64,000 bases of DNA from Blastochloris tepida (GTDB lineage: Bacteria > Pseudomonadota > Alphaproteobacteria > Rhizobiales > Xanthobacteraceae): the NCBI RefSeq assembly GCF_003966715.1, contig NZ_AP018907.1, positions 608,001 through 672,000 on the forward strand. Reading direction: 5' to 3'. The notes under the pieces were generated by a model. It searched no databases. It saw only the letters and a program-made list of their open reading frames with translations, and was not told the DNA's origin. Positions 38,481 to 48,568 of this stretch are shown piece after piece. The stretch's first letter is position 1; every line of letters starts with the position of its first letter. The translations under genes and the position numbers were made by a program.

Positions 38481-39056
38481 CCCCTCTCCAGTTTGCAGTC
38501 TCAGATTGCGGCGGCCGCAGGGTCAATGACTGCGGCCGGTCGCGGTTCCATGCCGGCGGATGTCATAAAGGCGGATGTCATGAAGGTGGATGTCCGGGCG
38601 GCGGTGCGTCGCTGGATCGGCCGCCGGGTGGGCGGCCGGCGCATCGGGGCGATGCACCGGCCGCAGCGCCGTGTGGACCACGGACGGACGCGCCCGACCG
38701 GACGATCGGCGAGGGCGAGCTTCGCGCTCGCCTTCTGTCCGGCGGTGACGGTGAAGCCTACCGCCCTTGGCCTTAAGCCGAGGTGAGAGTGACTGTGAAA
38801 AATAGTGCGTATAAACGCATATGATGCCAGTCGGTCATGACCGCCATCGCGTTCAATTTTCTTCAAATTTTCGAATCTCGGCATCGTCGATTCCGGCTGC
38901 TCGGCGGCAAGTCCGGCGAGAATGGCATATGGCTTGCTTCTGGCGTCGTCCACTTTGCCGGCACGACAGCCCCGCGCGATCTCACCTCGATTCTGATGGC
39001 GGCTGGTGTAAGAAACGCCCGCGCCTGCGCGCGTTTCCCCATCAGAAGGGCGAGCC
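38481..39056. other. Divergent spacer sugar dehydrogenase-ccdA
   Basis: About 575 bp. It holds a 15-bp tandem repeat at 38556-38600 and an AT-richer stretch near 38800-38825 (AAAAATAGTGCGTATAAACG) that could be promoter DNA for ccdA. Overlapping frames lack start signals and recognisable sequence. Confidence 0.55.
38556..38600. repeat. 15 bp tandem repeat, three copies
   Basis: GCGGATGTCATAAAG (38556-38570), GCGGATGTCATGAAG (38571-38585), GTGGATGTCCGGGCG (38586-38600, diverged). Confidence 0.75.
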
Positions 39057-39785
39057 ATGACCGACGTCACCTTTCCGGCTGCGTTCGTCGCCGGACTGAT
39101 CAGCTTTCTGTCGCCCTGCGTGCTGCCCTTGGTGCCGCCCTATCTGGTCTATCTCGCCGGCACCACGCTCGATCGGCTGCAGACCGAGGCCGAGCCCGCG
39201 GTGGCGCGGCGGGCGCTGGCGGCGGCGGCGCTGTTCGTGCTCGGCTTCTCCAGCGTGTTCGTGGCGCTGGGTGCCGGCGCCTCGGTGATCGGCCAGATGC
39301 TGCGCACCTATTCGACCGAACTGTCCACCATTGCCGGCATCGCCATCATCATCATGGGCCTGCATTTCCTCGGCCTGTTCCGCATCCCGCTGCTGATGCG
39401 CGAGGTGCGAACCGAGGTGCGCCGGCCCGTCTCGCTCGCCGGTGCCTATGGCATGGGGCTGGCCTTCGCCTTCGGCTGGACGCCGTGCATCGGCCCGGTG
39501 CTGGCCACCATCCTGGCGGTGGCGGCAGCGGATTCGACGCTGGGCAAGGGGGCGGGGCTGCTCGCGGTCTATTCGGCCGGGCTTGGCATGCCGTTCCTGG
39601 CCGCGGCGCTGTTCGTGGGGCCGTTCCTGCGCGTCGCCGGCCGGCTGAAGCGCCACCTCGGCCTGATCGAGAAGACGATGGGCGCGCTGCTGGTCGTCAC
39701 CGGCTTTGCCTTCCTGTTCGGCTGGGTGGCGGACGCCGCCTATCTCATCCTCGAGGCGTTCCCGGCGCTGGGCAAGCTCGGCTGA
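39057..39785 (+). CDS. ccdA: Cytochrome c biogenesis protein CcdA
   Basis: CcdA moves reducing power from cytosolic thioredoxin across the membrane to periplasmic thiol proteins used in cytochrome c maturation. The 242-residue protein has six membrane helices and the two redox cysteines in conserved settings: C21 in FLSPCVLPLVPPY and C144 in GWTPCIGPVLAT. AGAAGGGCGAGCC precedes the ATG. A strong bidirectional terminator follows. Confidence 0.96.
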   Translation: MTDVTFPAAFVAGLISFLSPCVLPLVPPYLVYLAGTTLDRLQTEAEPAVARRALAAAALFVLGFSSVFVALGAGASVIGQMLRTYSTELSTIAGIAIIIMGLHFLGLFRIPLLMREVRTEVRRPVSLAGAYGMGLAFAFGWTPCIGPVLATILAVAAADSTLGKGAGLLAVYSAGLGMPFLAAALFVGPFLRVAGRLKRHLGLIEKTMGALLVVTGFAFLFGWVADAAYLILEAFPALGKLG

Positions 39786-39804
39786 GGCTCGGGGGATGTG
39801 AAAA

Positions 39805-39828
39805 CGCCCGCCCCGGAGGGGGCGGGCG
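39805..39828. terminator. Bidirectional terminator ccdA / livJ
   Basis: CGCCCGCCCC (39805-39814) and GGGGCGGGCG (39819-39828) form a 10-bp stem with loop GGAG. AAAA on the left gives a TTTT tail for minus-strand transcripts, so it is best as the terminator of the liv operon. Confidence 0.8.
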
Positions 39829-39840
39829 TCGTGAGCATGA

Positions 39841-39880
39841 GATGGTTTCCGGTTGATCCCTTCGGGATGCGGGAAACGGA
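39841..39880. repeat. Dispersed repeat family B, fragment
   Basis: GATGGTTTCCGGTTGATCCC and TTCGGGATGCGGGAAACGGA: only the first hairpin of family B, about 10 nt beyond the livJ stop. Confidence 0.75.
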
Positions 39881-39890
39881 GCGTGTCGGC

Positions 39891-40997
39891 TCACATCTCG
39901 TTGTAGCTGCCGTCCTTGTTCCAGATGTAGAACACGTAGTCGATGACGGTGATGTCGCCCTTGGCGTCGAAGCCGAGCTTGCCCAGCACCGTGTCCCACT
40001 GGCCGGCGCGGATGGTGTCGGCGACGGTCTTGGGGTCGGTGGTACCGGCCTTCTCGACCGCCTGCGCCCAGATCTGGATCGCGGCGTAGGTGTAGAGGGT
40101 GTAGCCCTCCGGATCGATGCCCTTGGCCTTGAACTTCTCAAGCACCTCGGCGGCGGCGGGCTTCTTGCGGGCGTCGGGGCCGAAGGTCATCAGCGAGCCG
40201 GTGCCGGCCGGGCCGGTGATCTGCCAGAACTCCTTGGTGACCATGGCGTCGCCGGAGATGAGCTGAGTCTTCATGCCCTGCTCGCGCAACTGGCGCAGGA
40301 TCAGGCCGGACTCGGTATGATAGCCGCCGATATAGACGACATCGATGCGCGCGGCCTTCATCTTAGATACCAGGGCCGAGAAGTCCTTCTCACCCTTGGT
40401 GTAAGCTTCGTACATCGTCTCCTTGACGCCGGCCTTGTTGAGCGCGGCCTTGGTGGCGTCGGCAAGTCCCTTGCCGTAGGTCGACTTGTCGTGGAGGATG
40501 GCGACCTTCTTGCCCTTGAAATTCTTCGCGATGTAGTCGGCGGCGACGGAGCCCTGCTGGTCGTCGCGGCCGCAGACGCGGAAGGTGTTCCACATCCCGC
40601 GCTCGGTGAACTGCGGGTTGGTCGAGGCCGGGGTGATCTGCAACACGCCATTCTCGGCATAGGCGTCGGAGGCCGGGATCGACGACGACGAGCAGAAATG
40701 CCCGGCGACGAGCACCACGCCTTCGCCGGCCAGCTTCTCGGCCACCGCGCGGGCCTGCTTGGGATCGCAGGCGTCGTCCCCGACCAGGAGGCGGATCTGC
40801 TTGCCCAGCACGCCGCCGGCGGCGTTGAGATCGGCCACCGCCAGTTCGGCGCCGTTCCTCATCTGCAGGCCGAACGTGGCCTCGCCGCCGGTCATCGGCC
40901 CCGCGACCGCGATGGCGATGTCCTCCTGGGCGGCGGCCGCGCCGCCGAACGCCAGGCTGGCGCTGAGTGCCAGACCCGCCAAGGTGAGCTTTTTCAT
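39891..40997 (-). CDS. livJ: Branched-chain amino acid ABC transporter substrate-binding protein
   Basis: Periplasmic binding protein of the Liv transporter. The 368-residue product has a signal peptide (MKKLTLAGLALSASLAFGG, cleavage after AAA near residue 23) and the Peripla_BP_6 fold: AVAGPMTGGEATFGLQMRNG, VAGHFCSSSSIPASDAYAE, and KKVAILHDKSTYGKGLAD. It is the last gene of the liv series on the minus strand, separated from it by a DUF6867-like gene and A-family repeats; such repeats could stabilise parts of the message. Confidence 0.94.
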   Translation of the reverse strand: MKKLTLAGLALSASLAFGGAAAAQEDIAIAVAGPMTGGEATFGLQMRNGAELAVADLNAAGGVLGKQIRLLVGDDACDPKQARAVAEKLAGEGVVLVAGHFCSSSSIPASDAYAENGVLQITPASTNPQFTERGMWNTFRVCGRDDQQGSVAADYIAKNFKGKKVAILHDKSTYGKGLADATKAALNKAGVKETMYEAYTKGEKDFSALVSKMKAARIDVVYIGGYHTESGLILRQLREQGMKTQLISGDAMVTKEFWQITGPAGTGSLMTFGPDARKKPAAAEVLEKFKAKGIDPEGYTLYTYAAIQIWAQAVEKAGTTDPKTVADTIRAGQWDTVLGKLGFDAKGDITVIDYVFYIWNKDGSYNEM

Positions 40998-41116
40998 ACG
41001 GTTCTCCCAGTATCAGTTGGCGTGGGGGTTGAGCCGTGGAGCTTGAAGCAAGTTTTCGGAGCCGGCCCATCCCGCGCGCAAGCAAGGACGGATCAGCCGG
41101 TTCGCAATTGGCAGCT

Positions 41117-41193
41117 TAGAGCATTCTCCGCAAAAGTGGGAACCGGTTTTGCGAAAGAGAATGCGATAATTCAAAGAGTTAGAGCGCCCGTCC
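41117..41193. repeat. Dispersed repeat family A, copy 7
   Basis: TAGAGCATTCTCCGCAAAAG ... GGTTTTGCGAAAGAGAATGC, then TTAGAGCGCCCGTCC. The core stem is nearly perfect. It lies between livJ and the DUF6867-like gene. Confidence 0.88.
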
Positions 41194-41239
41194 GGCTGGG
41201 GCCGGCGGGCGCCTCCCACTGCCTGCGGCTGCGCGCGCA

Positions 41240-41713
41240 TCATGAGGTGGCCGAGGTCTCGCCGTCCGCAGCGGTCGACCAGCCGAGCGGGCCGCGGCGC
41301 ACATAGAGCCAAGCATATTGCGTGGCCATCTGGCGCGCCCGCGTCGTCCGGTAGCCGAGGCTGGCGATGGCGGCGAGGATGACGAAATCCACCGCGTAAT
41401 AGGGCAGCGACAGCAGCGTGCCGTGGAACAGCGCGTAATGGATGAAGCGCACCGCGGCGGCCAGGATCAGCATGTAGGCGAGGAGCTGCACATAGGGCCG
41501 CCAAGTTTCGGCCACCGCCTGTCCCGACAGCCACGCCGCGCCGCCGCCGAGCAGCACGGTGACGATGATGAAGTCGCCCGTGGACACCTCGATCACCAGC
41601 GCGGGATCGACCACGAGCAGCGCCACCACCGCGGCAAGCGCCAGGAGCGGACCGAGCGACTGCGCCGCGAAGAACGAGCCGCCGGACAAGGGATTGTTGG
41701 AGGCGTGGTCCAT
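41240..41713 (-). CDS. Small membrane protein of the liv locus (DUF6867-like)
   Basis: A 157-residue protein with four predicted membrane helices (residues about 17-37, 42-62, 72-92 and 100-120) and a soluble tail ending YVRRGPLGWSTAADGE. Proteins of this kind are found beside Liv ABC genes in Hyphomicrobiales; I associate it with DUF6867, from memory. The role is unknown; a transporter accessory is a guess from position. Family A repeats stand on both sides. Confidence 0.75.
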   Translation of the reverse strand: MDHASNNPLSGGSFFAAQSLGPLLALAAVVALLVVDPALVIEVSTGDFIIVTVLLGGGAAWLSGQAVAETWRPYVQLLAYMLILAAAVRFIHYALFHGTLLSLPYYAVDFVILAAIASLGYRTTRARQMATQYAWLYVRRGPLGWSTAADGETSATS

Positions 41714-41786
41714 GGCCTAATTCACCGCCGTGTCTCTGTCGCGTCCGTCGGGTTTCTGCAACCGGACCGACGCATCCCGAAATCTC

Positions 41787-41890
41787 TAGAGCATTTTCCG
41801 CACAAGTGGATACCGGTTGTGCGAAAGAAAATGCGACAAACCAGAAACTTAGAGCGTCCGATCTGATGCAGTCAGATCGGATCACGCTCT
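41787..41890. repeat. Dispersed repeat family A, copy 8
   Basis: TAGAGCATTTTCCGCACAAG, GGATACCGGTTGTGCGAAAG and AAAATGCG; then TTAGAGCGTCCGATCTGATG and CAGATCGGATCACGCTCT. Compensatory change: CGCACAA in one arm is matched by TTGTGCG in the other, evidence that the stem is maintained. Confidence 0.9.
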
Positions 41891-41942
41891 GGTTCTCGCG
41901 GTCCTGTTCGCAGGACCGCGTCCTGCTCCTGCGCCCGCCGTC

Positions 41943-42711
<769 letters not shown>

Positions 42712-42719
<8 letters not shown>

Positions 42720-43632
42720 GGCCGACCTCCTCCTCGATCTTTTCCACCTCGGCCTCGTCCTCGACGCCGAGATAGGCGGCGATCACCCTGGGGTCGTTCT
42801 TCACCTCCGCCGGGCTGCCGTCGGCGATCTTGACGCCATAGTCGAGCACCACGACGTGATCGGAAATCTCCATCACCACGCTCATGTCGTGTTCGATCAA
42901 GAGGATCGAGGTGCCGGTCTCCTGGCGGATCGACAGCAGGAGCGCGTTCAGCGCCGCGCTCTCGCGCGGATTGAGGCCGGCGGCCGGCTCGTCGAGGCAG
43001 AGCAGCACCGGGTCCGAGCACATGGCGCGGGCGATCTCGAGGCGACGCTGGTCGCCATAGGGCAGGTCGCCGGCCGGGTCGTCGGCGCGCGCCAAGAGAT
43101 TGATCTTTTCCAGCCAGTGCACGGCGCGCGCGACCGCGGCCTTCTCCGCCTTGCGGAAGCCGGGCAGGCCGATCAGCCCGCCGACGGTGAAATTGGAGGC
43201 GTGCATCAGCCCGTTGTGCTGGGCGACCAGCAGGTTCTCCAGCACGGTCATGCCCTGGAACAGGCGGATGTTCTGGAAGGTGCGGGCGACGCGGGCGTGG
43301 CGGGCGACCAGATGGTCGGGCAGGCGCTCCAGCAGGAACACCGCGCCGTCGGCGAAGCGGGCGTAGCCGCGGTCGTGCGCGGTCACCGGGCCGAGATGGG
43401 CCTTGAGCGTCGCGGCGTCGCCATGGACCAGAGCGATGCGGCCCTCGGTCGGCCGGTAGAAGCCGGTGACGCAGTTGAACACGGTGGTCTTGCCGGCGCC
43501 ATTGGGGCCGATGATGGCGGTGATGTCGCCGCGCCCGGCCTGGAACGACAGGTCGTTGACGGCGATCAGGCCGCCGAAGCGCATCGTCAGATGCTCGACC
43601 GCGAGGATCGGCTCGTTCTCCCACCGTCTCAT
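42712..43632 (-). CDS. livG: Branched-chain amino acid ABC transporter ATPase LivG
   Basis: The second Liv ATPase. The 306-residue protein has Walker [10 protein letters not shown], the LivG-specific insertion ([20 protein letters not shown]), [15 protein letters not shown] as signature, Walker [14 protein letters not shown] and [15 protein letters not shown]-terminal extension is acidic ([16 protein letters not shown]). It overlaps livM upstream by 4 nt and livF downstream by 8 nt, so translation is coupled. Confidence 0.96.
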
Positions 43633-45017
43633 CCGTGGCCCTCCTGGATGAGGTCGCTGGAGATGGTCTTCTTCTCCTTGAGCGCGATCGAGGGCCGGCG
43701 CGTGGCGATGAGGCCGCGCGGCCGCCAGATCATGATGAGCACCATCACGAGGCCGAAGATCAGCATGCGGTACTGGGTGGGATCGAAGTTCGGCCCGAAC
43801 ACGTTCTTGAGGAATTCGAGATTGCGCAGCATCTCGACGCCGCCGACCATGGCGATGGCCGAGATCACCACGCCGAGCAGGCTGCCGGCGCCGCCGAGCA
43901 CGACGATCGCCAGGATCATCGCCGATTCCATGAAGTTGAAGGATTCGGGCGAGATGAAGCCCTGGCGCGTGGCGAAGAACGAGCCGGCGAAACCGCCGAA
44001 CATGGCGCCCAGCGCAAAGGCGGTGAGCTTGGTGTTGGTGGTGTTGATGCCGAGCGAGCGGCAGGCGATCTCATCCTCGCGCAAGGCTTCCCACGCCCGG
44101 CCGATCGGCAGGCGGCGCAGCCGCGTCGAGACGAAGGCGGTGATCAGCGCCAGCATCAGGATGACGTAATAGAGGAAGATGATGCGGTGCGTGGGATCGA
44201 AGGGCAGGCCGAAGGTGGCGGCGAAGCCGTCCTTGCCCGGCGTGAAGGGCAGGCCGAAGAAGGTCGGGCGCGGGATCGAGGCGATGCCGTTCGGCCCGCC
44301 GGAGAAGCTCTGCCAGTTCAAGAGCACGATGCGGATGATCTCGCCGAACGCCAGCGTGACGATGGCGAGATAGTCGCCGCGCAGGCGCAGCACCGGGAAG
44401 CCAAGGATGATGCCCCAGAACGCCGCGAGCAGGCCGGCGATCGGCAGGCAGATCCAGAACGCCCACGGCCCCAGCGCCGGCAGCGTCGCCGGGATCACCT
44501 GGGTGGAGATGATGGCGAAGGAATAGGCCCCCACCGCATAGAAGGCGACATAGCCGAGGTCCAGAAGCCCGGCGAGGCCGACCACGATGTTCAGCCCCCA
44601 GCCCAGCATGATGTAGGTGAGGATGAGGATGCCGAGGTCGAGCTCGTAGCGGCCGGTGACGGGCAGGAAGGGTAGCACCAGCGCCAGGGCGAGCAGCGCC
44701 GGGCCGGCCAGCCGGAACAGCGCGCTGCCCGCCGGCTTCAGCCGCTCCAGCACCGCCGGCGGCTTGGCCGTGCGCGGACGCCGGCCGGCCCACAGCGTGA
44801 GCAGCAAGCGGGCGACGAACACCAGGGCGACCATCACCGCCACGAGGTCGAAGCGGGTGGCGAGGATCAGCTGGTAGTTGGGACCCTGGTCGGTGCGGAA
44901 GCCGACCAGCGGCAGTGTGACGCCGAGCGCGATCAGGGCGGCGATCGCGGCATCCTTGAAGGCGGCGGCGACATCGGCGCGGGCGGTCGCGGGGGCGGTC
45001 GCAGCGTCGGTCTTCAT
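43629..45017 (-). CDS. livM: Branched-chain amino acid ABC transporter permease LivM
   Basis: Membrane permease. The 462-residue protein has a long N-terminal region with three helices of the LivM type before the permease domain ([27 protein letters not shown], then [19 protein letters not shown] and [20 protein letters not shown]). The EAA-like loop is [13 protein letters not shown]. Only one nucleotide separates it from livH. Confidence 0.95.
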   Translation of the reverse strand: MKTDAATAPATARADVAAAFKDAAIAALIALGVTLPLVGFRTDQGPNYQLILATRFDLVAVMVALVFVARLLLTLWAGRRPRTAKPPAVLERLKPAGSALFRLAGPALLALALVLPFLPVTGRYELDLGILILTYIMLGWGLNIVVGLAGLLDLGYVAFYAVGAYSFAIISTQVIPATLPALGPWAFWICLPIAGLLAAFWGIILGFPVLRLRGDYLAIVTLAFGEIIRIVLLNWQSFSGGPNGIASIPRPTFFGLPFTPGKDGFAATFGLPFDPTHRIIFLYYVILMLALITAFVSTRLRRLPIGRAWEALREDEIACRSLGINTTNTKLTAFALGAMFGGFAGSFFATRQGFISPESFNFMESAMILAIVVLGGAGSLLGVVISAIAMVGGVEMLRNLEFLKNVFGPNFDPTQYRMLIFGLVMVLIMIWRPRGLIATRRPSIALKEKKTISSDLIQEGHG

Positions 45018-45018
45018 G

Positions 45019-45945
45019 TCACACCTTCTCGACCTCTGGCTTGCCGAGAATGCCCTGCGGCAGGAAGATCAGCACGATGGCGAGGATGGAGAAGGCCGCG
45101 ACGTCCTTGTACTCGACCGAGAAATAGGCCGACCACATGGTCTCGATCAGGCCGATCAAGAGCCCGCCCAGCACCGCGCCGGGCAGCGAGCCGATGCCGC
45201 CCAGCACTGCCGCCGTGAAGGCCTTGACGCCGGGCACGAACCCGTCGGCGAAATTCACCACGCCGTAGTACATCAGGTACATGGTGCCGGCGACGGCGGC
45301 GAGCGCAGCGCCCATCACGAAGGTCAGCGAGATAGTACGGTCGACATTGACGCCGAGCAGGGCGGCCATCTTGCGGTCCTGCTCGCAGGCGCGCTGGGCG
45401 CGGCCGAGCGGCGTCTTCTGGACCACGTACCAGAAGCAGGCGAGCAGCACCGAGGTGACGACGATGATGATGATCTGCTTGTAGGAGATCGTCACCTGAT
45501 AGGCACCATCCTGCATCAGCACGATCACGTCCGACAGCATCGGCGGCACCGGCTTGTTGCGCGGGCCCTGCGTCACCTGCACGAAGTTCATCAGGAAGAT
45601 CGACATGCCGATCGCCGAGATCAGCGGCGCGAGACGGAAGGAGCCGCGCAGCGGCCGGTAGGCGAGGCGCTCGATGGTCCACCCCACCATGGAGGTGAAC
45701 AGCATCGAGACGATCAGGGCGATGAACAGCGCCAGCACAACGAGGCCGACACCGAGCCAACTGGTCAGGATCAGGAAGGCGATCAGCGCGATGAAGGCCG
45801 ACACCATGAACACGTCGCCGTGGGCGAAGTTCACCATGCCGATGATGCCGAACACCATAGTGTAGCCAATGGCGATCAGGCCGTAGATCGAGCCCAATGT
45901 CAGGCCATTGATCAATTGCTGAACGAACACTTCCATGCGCGACAT
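45019..45945 (-). CDS. livH: Branched-chain amino acid ABC transporter permease LivH
   Basis: First gene of the liv operon. The 308-residue permease starts [20 protein letters not shown] and has about eight helices, with [20 protein letters not shown] and the motif [20 protein letters not shown] typical of LivH. It is divergent from the flavin reductase gene across about 290 bp. Transcription order is livH-livM-livG-livF, then the DUF6867-like gene and livJ. Confidence 0.96.
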   Translation of the reverse strand: MSRMEVFVQQLINGLTLGSIYGLIAIGYTMVFGIIGMVNFAHGDVFMVSAFIALIAFLILTSWLGVGLVVLALFIALIVSMLFTSMVGWTIERLAYRPLRGSFRLAPLISAIGMSIFLMNFVQVTQGPRNKPVPPMLSDVIVLMQDGAYQVTISYKQIIIIVVTSVLLACFWYVVQKTPLGRAQRACEQDRKMAALLGVNVDRTISLTFVMGAALAAVAGTMYLMYYGVVNFADGFVPGVKAFTAAVLGGIGSLPGAVLGGLLIGLIETMWSAYFSVEYKDVAAFSILAIVLIFLPQGILGKPEVEKV

Positions 45946-46233
45946 GCTCCTGCACGCACCATGCCAAGCGGCTCGTGCGATCAGTTGGTCGCGACGGCCC
46001 GGCGCGTCGCGTAATAGACCACATTACCGTCATATCGTGGCGTTCGGTCCGTCGCAACGTGACGAAATCGGTCTTTGTCCCCAGGCACCGAAACGTGACA
46101 GCGCGTCCGGGCTCGAAACCCGGCCCGAATGGCGGCCGAGGCGGCCGGGCGAGGGCGGGCTTGACCACATCTGCGGCACTGTCCTGTCGCAGGCTCTTGC
46201 GCGAATGCCTATTTCCAGGGCATGGAGGCGCCC

Positions 46234-46749
46234 GTGACACAGACACTCGATATCTCCGAACGTTCCACCCTGGTCCCCGCACAGACGTTCCGGGACGGCA
46301 TGAGCCGTGTCGGCGCGGCGGTCCACATCATCACCACCGGCGGCCTCGCCGGGCGGGCCGGCTTCACCGCCACCGCGGTCTCCTCGGTCTCGGACGAGCC
46401 GCCGACCGTGCTGGTCTGCCTCAACCGCAACGGCCGCAGCGCCGCTGTGCTGGCCGAGAACGGCGTGTTCTGCATCAACACGCTCGCTGTCGAGCATCAG
46501 GCGCTGGCCGACGTGTTCGCCGGGCGCGGCGGCATCGGCGGCGAGGAGCGTTTCCTGCACGGCGCCTGGGAGGAACGCGTCACCGGCGCGCCGGTGCTCA
46601 GCGAGGCGCTGGTGGCGTTCGACTGCCGGGTGGTCGACCTTCGGCCCGTCGCGACCCACCAGATCCTGATCGGGCAGGTGGAGGCGGTGCATCTCGGTCC
46701 GGCGCGGCCGGCGCTGATCTACGCCAACCGCGCCTATCACGGGCTGTGA
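46234..46749 (+). CDS. Flavin reductase family protein
   Basis: A small flavoprotein of the HpaC/RutF type that reduces free FMN or FAD for a partner monooxygenase. I prefer GTG 46234 (MTQTLDISERS) because GGAGG stands 5 nt ahead of it; the ATG at 46222 has no proper site. That gives 171 residues. Flavin-binding features are FTATAVSSVSDEPPTVLVCL and NGVFCINTLAVEHQALADVF. No monooxygenase is adjacent, so the partner is unknown. Confidence 0.88.
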   Translation: MTQTLDISERSTLVPAQTFRDGMSRVGAAVHIITTGGLAGRAGFTATAVSSVSDEPPTVLVCLNRNGRSAAVLAENGVFCINTLAVEHQALADVFAGRGGIGGEERFLHGAWEERVTGAPVLSEALVAFDCRVVDLRPVATHQILIGQVEAVHLGPARPALIYANRAYHGL

Positions 46750-46800
46750 TCCGGGCTCCGGCCCATCAGGCCGGATGTCGTGCCGGCTGCTCCTGACGAC

Positions 46801-48231
46801 TCACTGGCCGCGGGTGACCGCCGGAATCACCCATGAGCCGTCGAGAATCGAGGGGTCGTTCTCGTCCGGCCAGTACAGCCGCAGCATGAGGTGGAACTTG
46901 CCCTTCGGGGCGGGCAGCCAGTTGGCTTCCTTCTCGGGGCCCGGGTTCTCGTGCTGGACGTAGATGATCAGCGAGCCGTCCGGCTGGTATTTCGGGTTGG
47001 TGCGCACGCTCATCGAATAGCGGTTGATCGGGTTGGCGACGAAGAACATGTTCTCGTCGTACATCGTGAGCGACCAGAAGCCCTTGACGGGCGGGAGCTG
47101 ACCGGCAGGGAAGTGGAGCGTGTACTTGTGCGCTCCGTCATAGGCCTTGCCGTGCTTGTCCTTCAGCGATGTCGGGTACACCGCATCCTGCGGCCGGTTC
47201 GCCCCCAGGCCGATGGCGGTGATCAGCGCCCGCTGCAGGTAGTCGGTGCCGTAGACGCCGGTCTTGGTGGTGTAGCCCCAGCCATTGATGTCCTGCACAT
47301 CGCCGTCGCTGAACTTGAAGTGCAGCATGATCCGGTCGAACGACAGCCCCGGCAGGCGCTTGTACCAGCGCTCGTCGATCGCCTTCGGGTTGAAGCTCTC
47401 GCCCGGCACGAGGTTGATCTGCTTGAAGCGCTCCAGCGCCGGCGCATCCTTCAGCGCGGGAGGGTTGCGCTTCATCAGGTCGGCCAGCAGCGTGAAGAAC
47501 TCGACCGCGCTCATTGCGTTCACCTGGTCGCGCACCGGGGTCTTCATGTCGATCGACGGGTCGACCTTGCCGGGCGGCGGCGTGTAGTTCTTGCCGTGGG
47601 CGCTGAGCGGATAGAGCTTGAACTGGTCCTGCAGCGCGTGGACCTCGGCATAGTCCTCCGGCGTTCCGGTGCAGTAGATGCGGCCGAGCATCCACACCAT
47701 GCTGGTGGGAGACTTGAGCTGCACCATGCCCTCCGGCACCTTGCCCGACCAGTTCGGGCCGGAGATCAGGTAGGTCTGGGCCTTGGTGCCGGTGGTGCGC
47801 GAGCCCGGCACCTGGAACACCTCGGTCCAGGCGCTCAGGAACGGCAGCAGGAAGTAGCGGCCCTTCATGTCGGGGACGCTGACCACCCAGGGCTCGTCGC
47901 CGACATCGAAGAAGGCGGTGGTGTAGAGCGTGTCGGCGTTCGGGGCGGTGATGTCGCGGAACGAGGCGTTCGGGTAGCTGCGCAGCTTGATGAGCGTACC
48001 CATCGGCCCGCGCGTGCCCTCGGGCTTGACGACATTGGTGATCACCCGCCGGGTCATCTCCATGGTCACCAGCGGATAGCCGAAGACGTAGGCGTCGGAG
48101 GCGATCTTGAAGTCCTCGACATCCTCGATCATGTCACGCAGAGGGCCGTCCCACCCGAAGGCACTCTCCGCCAGCGCAGCGGTGGCCAGCGCAGCACCAC
48201 CCAGCGTCACATTCCGGCGCGAAATGCTCAT
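46801..48231 (-). CDS. Tat-exported DUF1254/DUF1214 protein
   Basis: A 476-residue exported protein with an N-terminal DUF1254 (about 40-170) and a C-terminal DUF1214 domain (about 330-470). From MSISRRNVTLGGAAL (48231; AAGGAGCAACCA upstream) the leader carries SRRNVT, a Tat-type twin-arginine motif, and cleaves near SAFG. Conserved parts: APNADTLYTTAFFDV, KGRYFLLPFLSAWTEVFQVPG and VKGFWSLTMYDENMFFV. Biochemical function is not known to me. It is convergent with the flavin reductase gene and downstream of the FAD oxidoreductase. Confidence 0.88.
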   Translation of the reverse strand: MSISRRNVTLGGAALATAALAESAFGWDGPLRDMIEDVEDFKIASDAYVFGYPLVTMEMTRRVITNVVKPEGTRGPMGTLIKLRSYPNASFRDITAPNADTLYTTAFFDVGDEPWVVSVPDMKGRYFLLPFLSAWTEVFQVPGSRTTGTKAQTYLISGPNWSGKVPEGMVQLKSPTSMVWMLGRIYCTGTPEDYAEVHALQDQFKLYPLSAHGKNYTPPPGKVDPSIDMKTPVRDQVNAMSAVEFFTLLADLMKRNPPALKDAPALERFKQINLVPGESFNPKAIDERWYKRLPGLSFDRIMLHFKFSDGDVQDINGWGYTTKTGVYGTDYLQRALITAIGLGANRPQDAVYPTSLKDKHGKAYDGAHKYTLHFPAGQLPPVKGFWSLTMYDENMFFVANPINRYSMSVRTNPKYQPDGSLIIYVQHENPGPEKEANWLPAPKGKFHLMLRLYWPDENDPSILDGSWVIPAVTRGQ

Positions 48232-48565
48232 TGGTTGCTCCTTGAACGCGACCGCGCGTTGAAGGGCTGTGGCGGGTCGCGTGGAATAGTCTAGGTGCGG
48301 TCTCCGTTCCGGCGAGAGGTCACATGTGAAGAAATCAACCTTTCGGCGCACGACGGCGGCCCGTTGCCGCAGGTTGCGGCATCAGGATGCCAGCGGACCT
48401 TGGGTCATACGGTTTCCAGCCTACAGGGCTGGATTTCGCATCCCGTGATCCGCAACGACGGTATCCGCTCAGGCGGAAGATGCGCGAGGCCGTGCAGCGG
48501 CGCTAAGCTGTTGGCTTGTCGCTTTTTCTTTCGCAAATCCGCTATCCACTTTTGCGGAAAATGCT
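48232..48565. other. Spacer FAD oxidoreductase-DUF1254 gene
   Basis: About 330 bp with a partial B-type segment (near 48409-48447) and an A repeat (48502-48568). No gene seen. Confidence 0.6.
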
Positions 48566-48568
48566 CTA
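48502..48568. repeat. Dispersed repeat family A, copy 9
   Basis: GCTAAGCTGTTGGCTTGTCG, CTTTTTCTTTCGCAAATCCG and CACTTTTGCGGAAAATGCTC then TA. On the minus strand its TAG terminus (48566-48568) is the stop codon of the FAD oxidoreductase gene. Confidence 0.87.

Noticed and set aside
38501..39070. 189-codon minus frame in the ccdA upstream spacer
   Set aside because: Includes the 15-bp tandem repeat in frame and overlaps ccdA; composition is typical of shadow translation.
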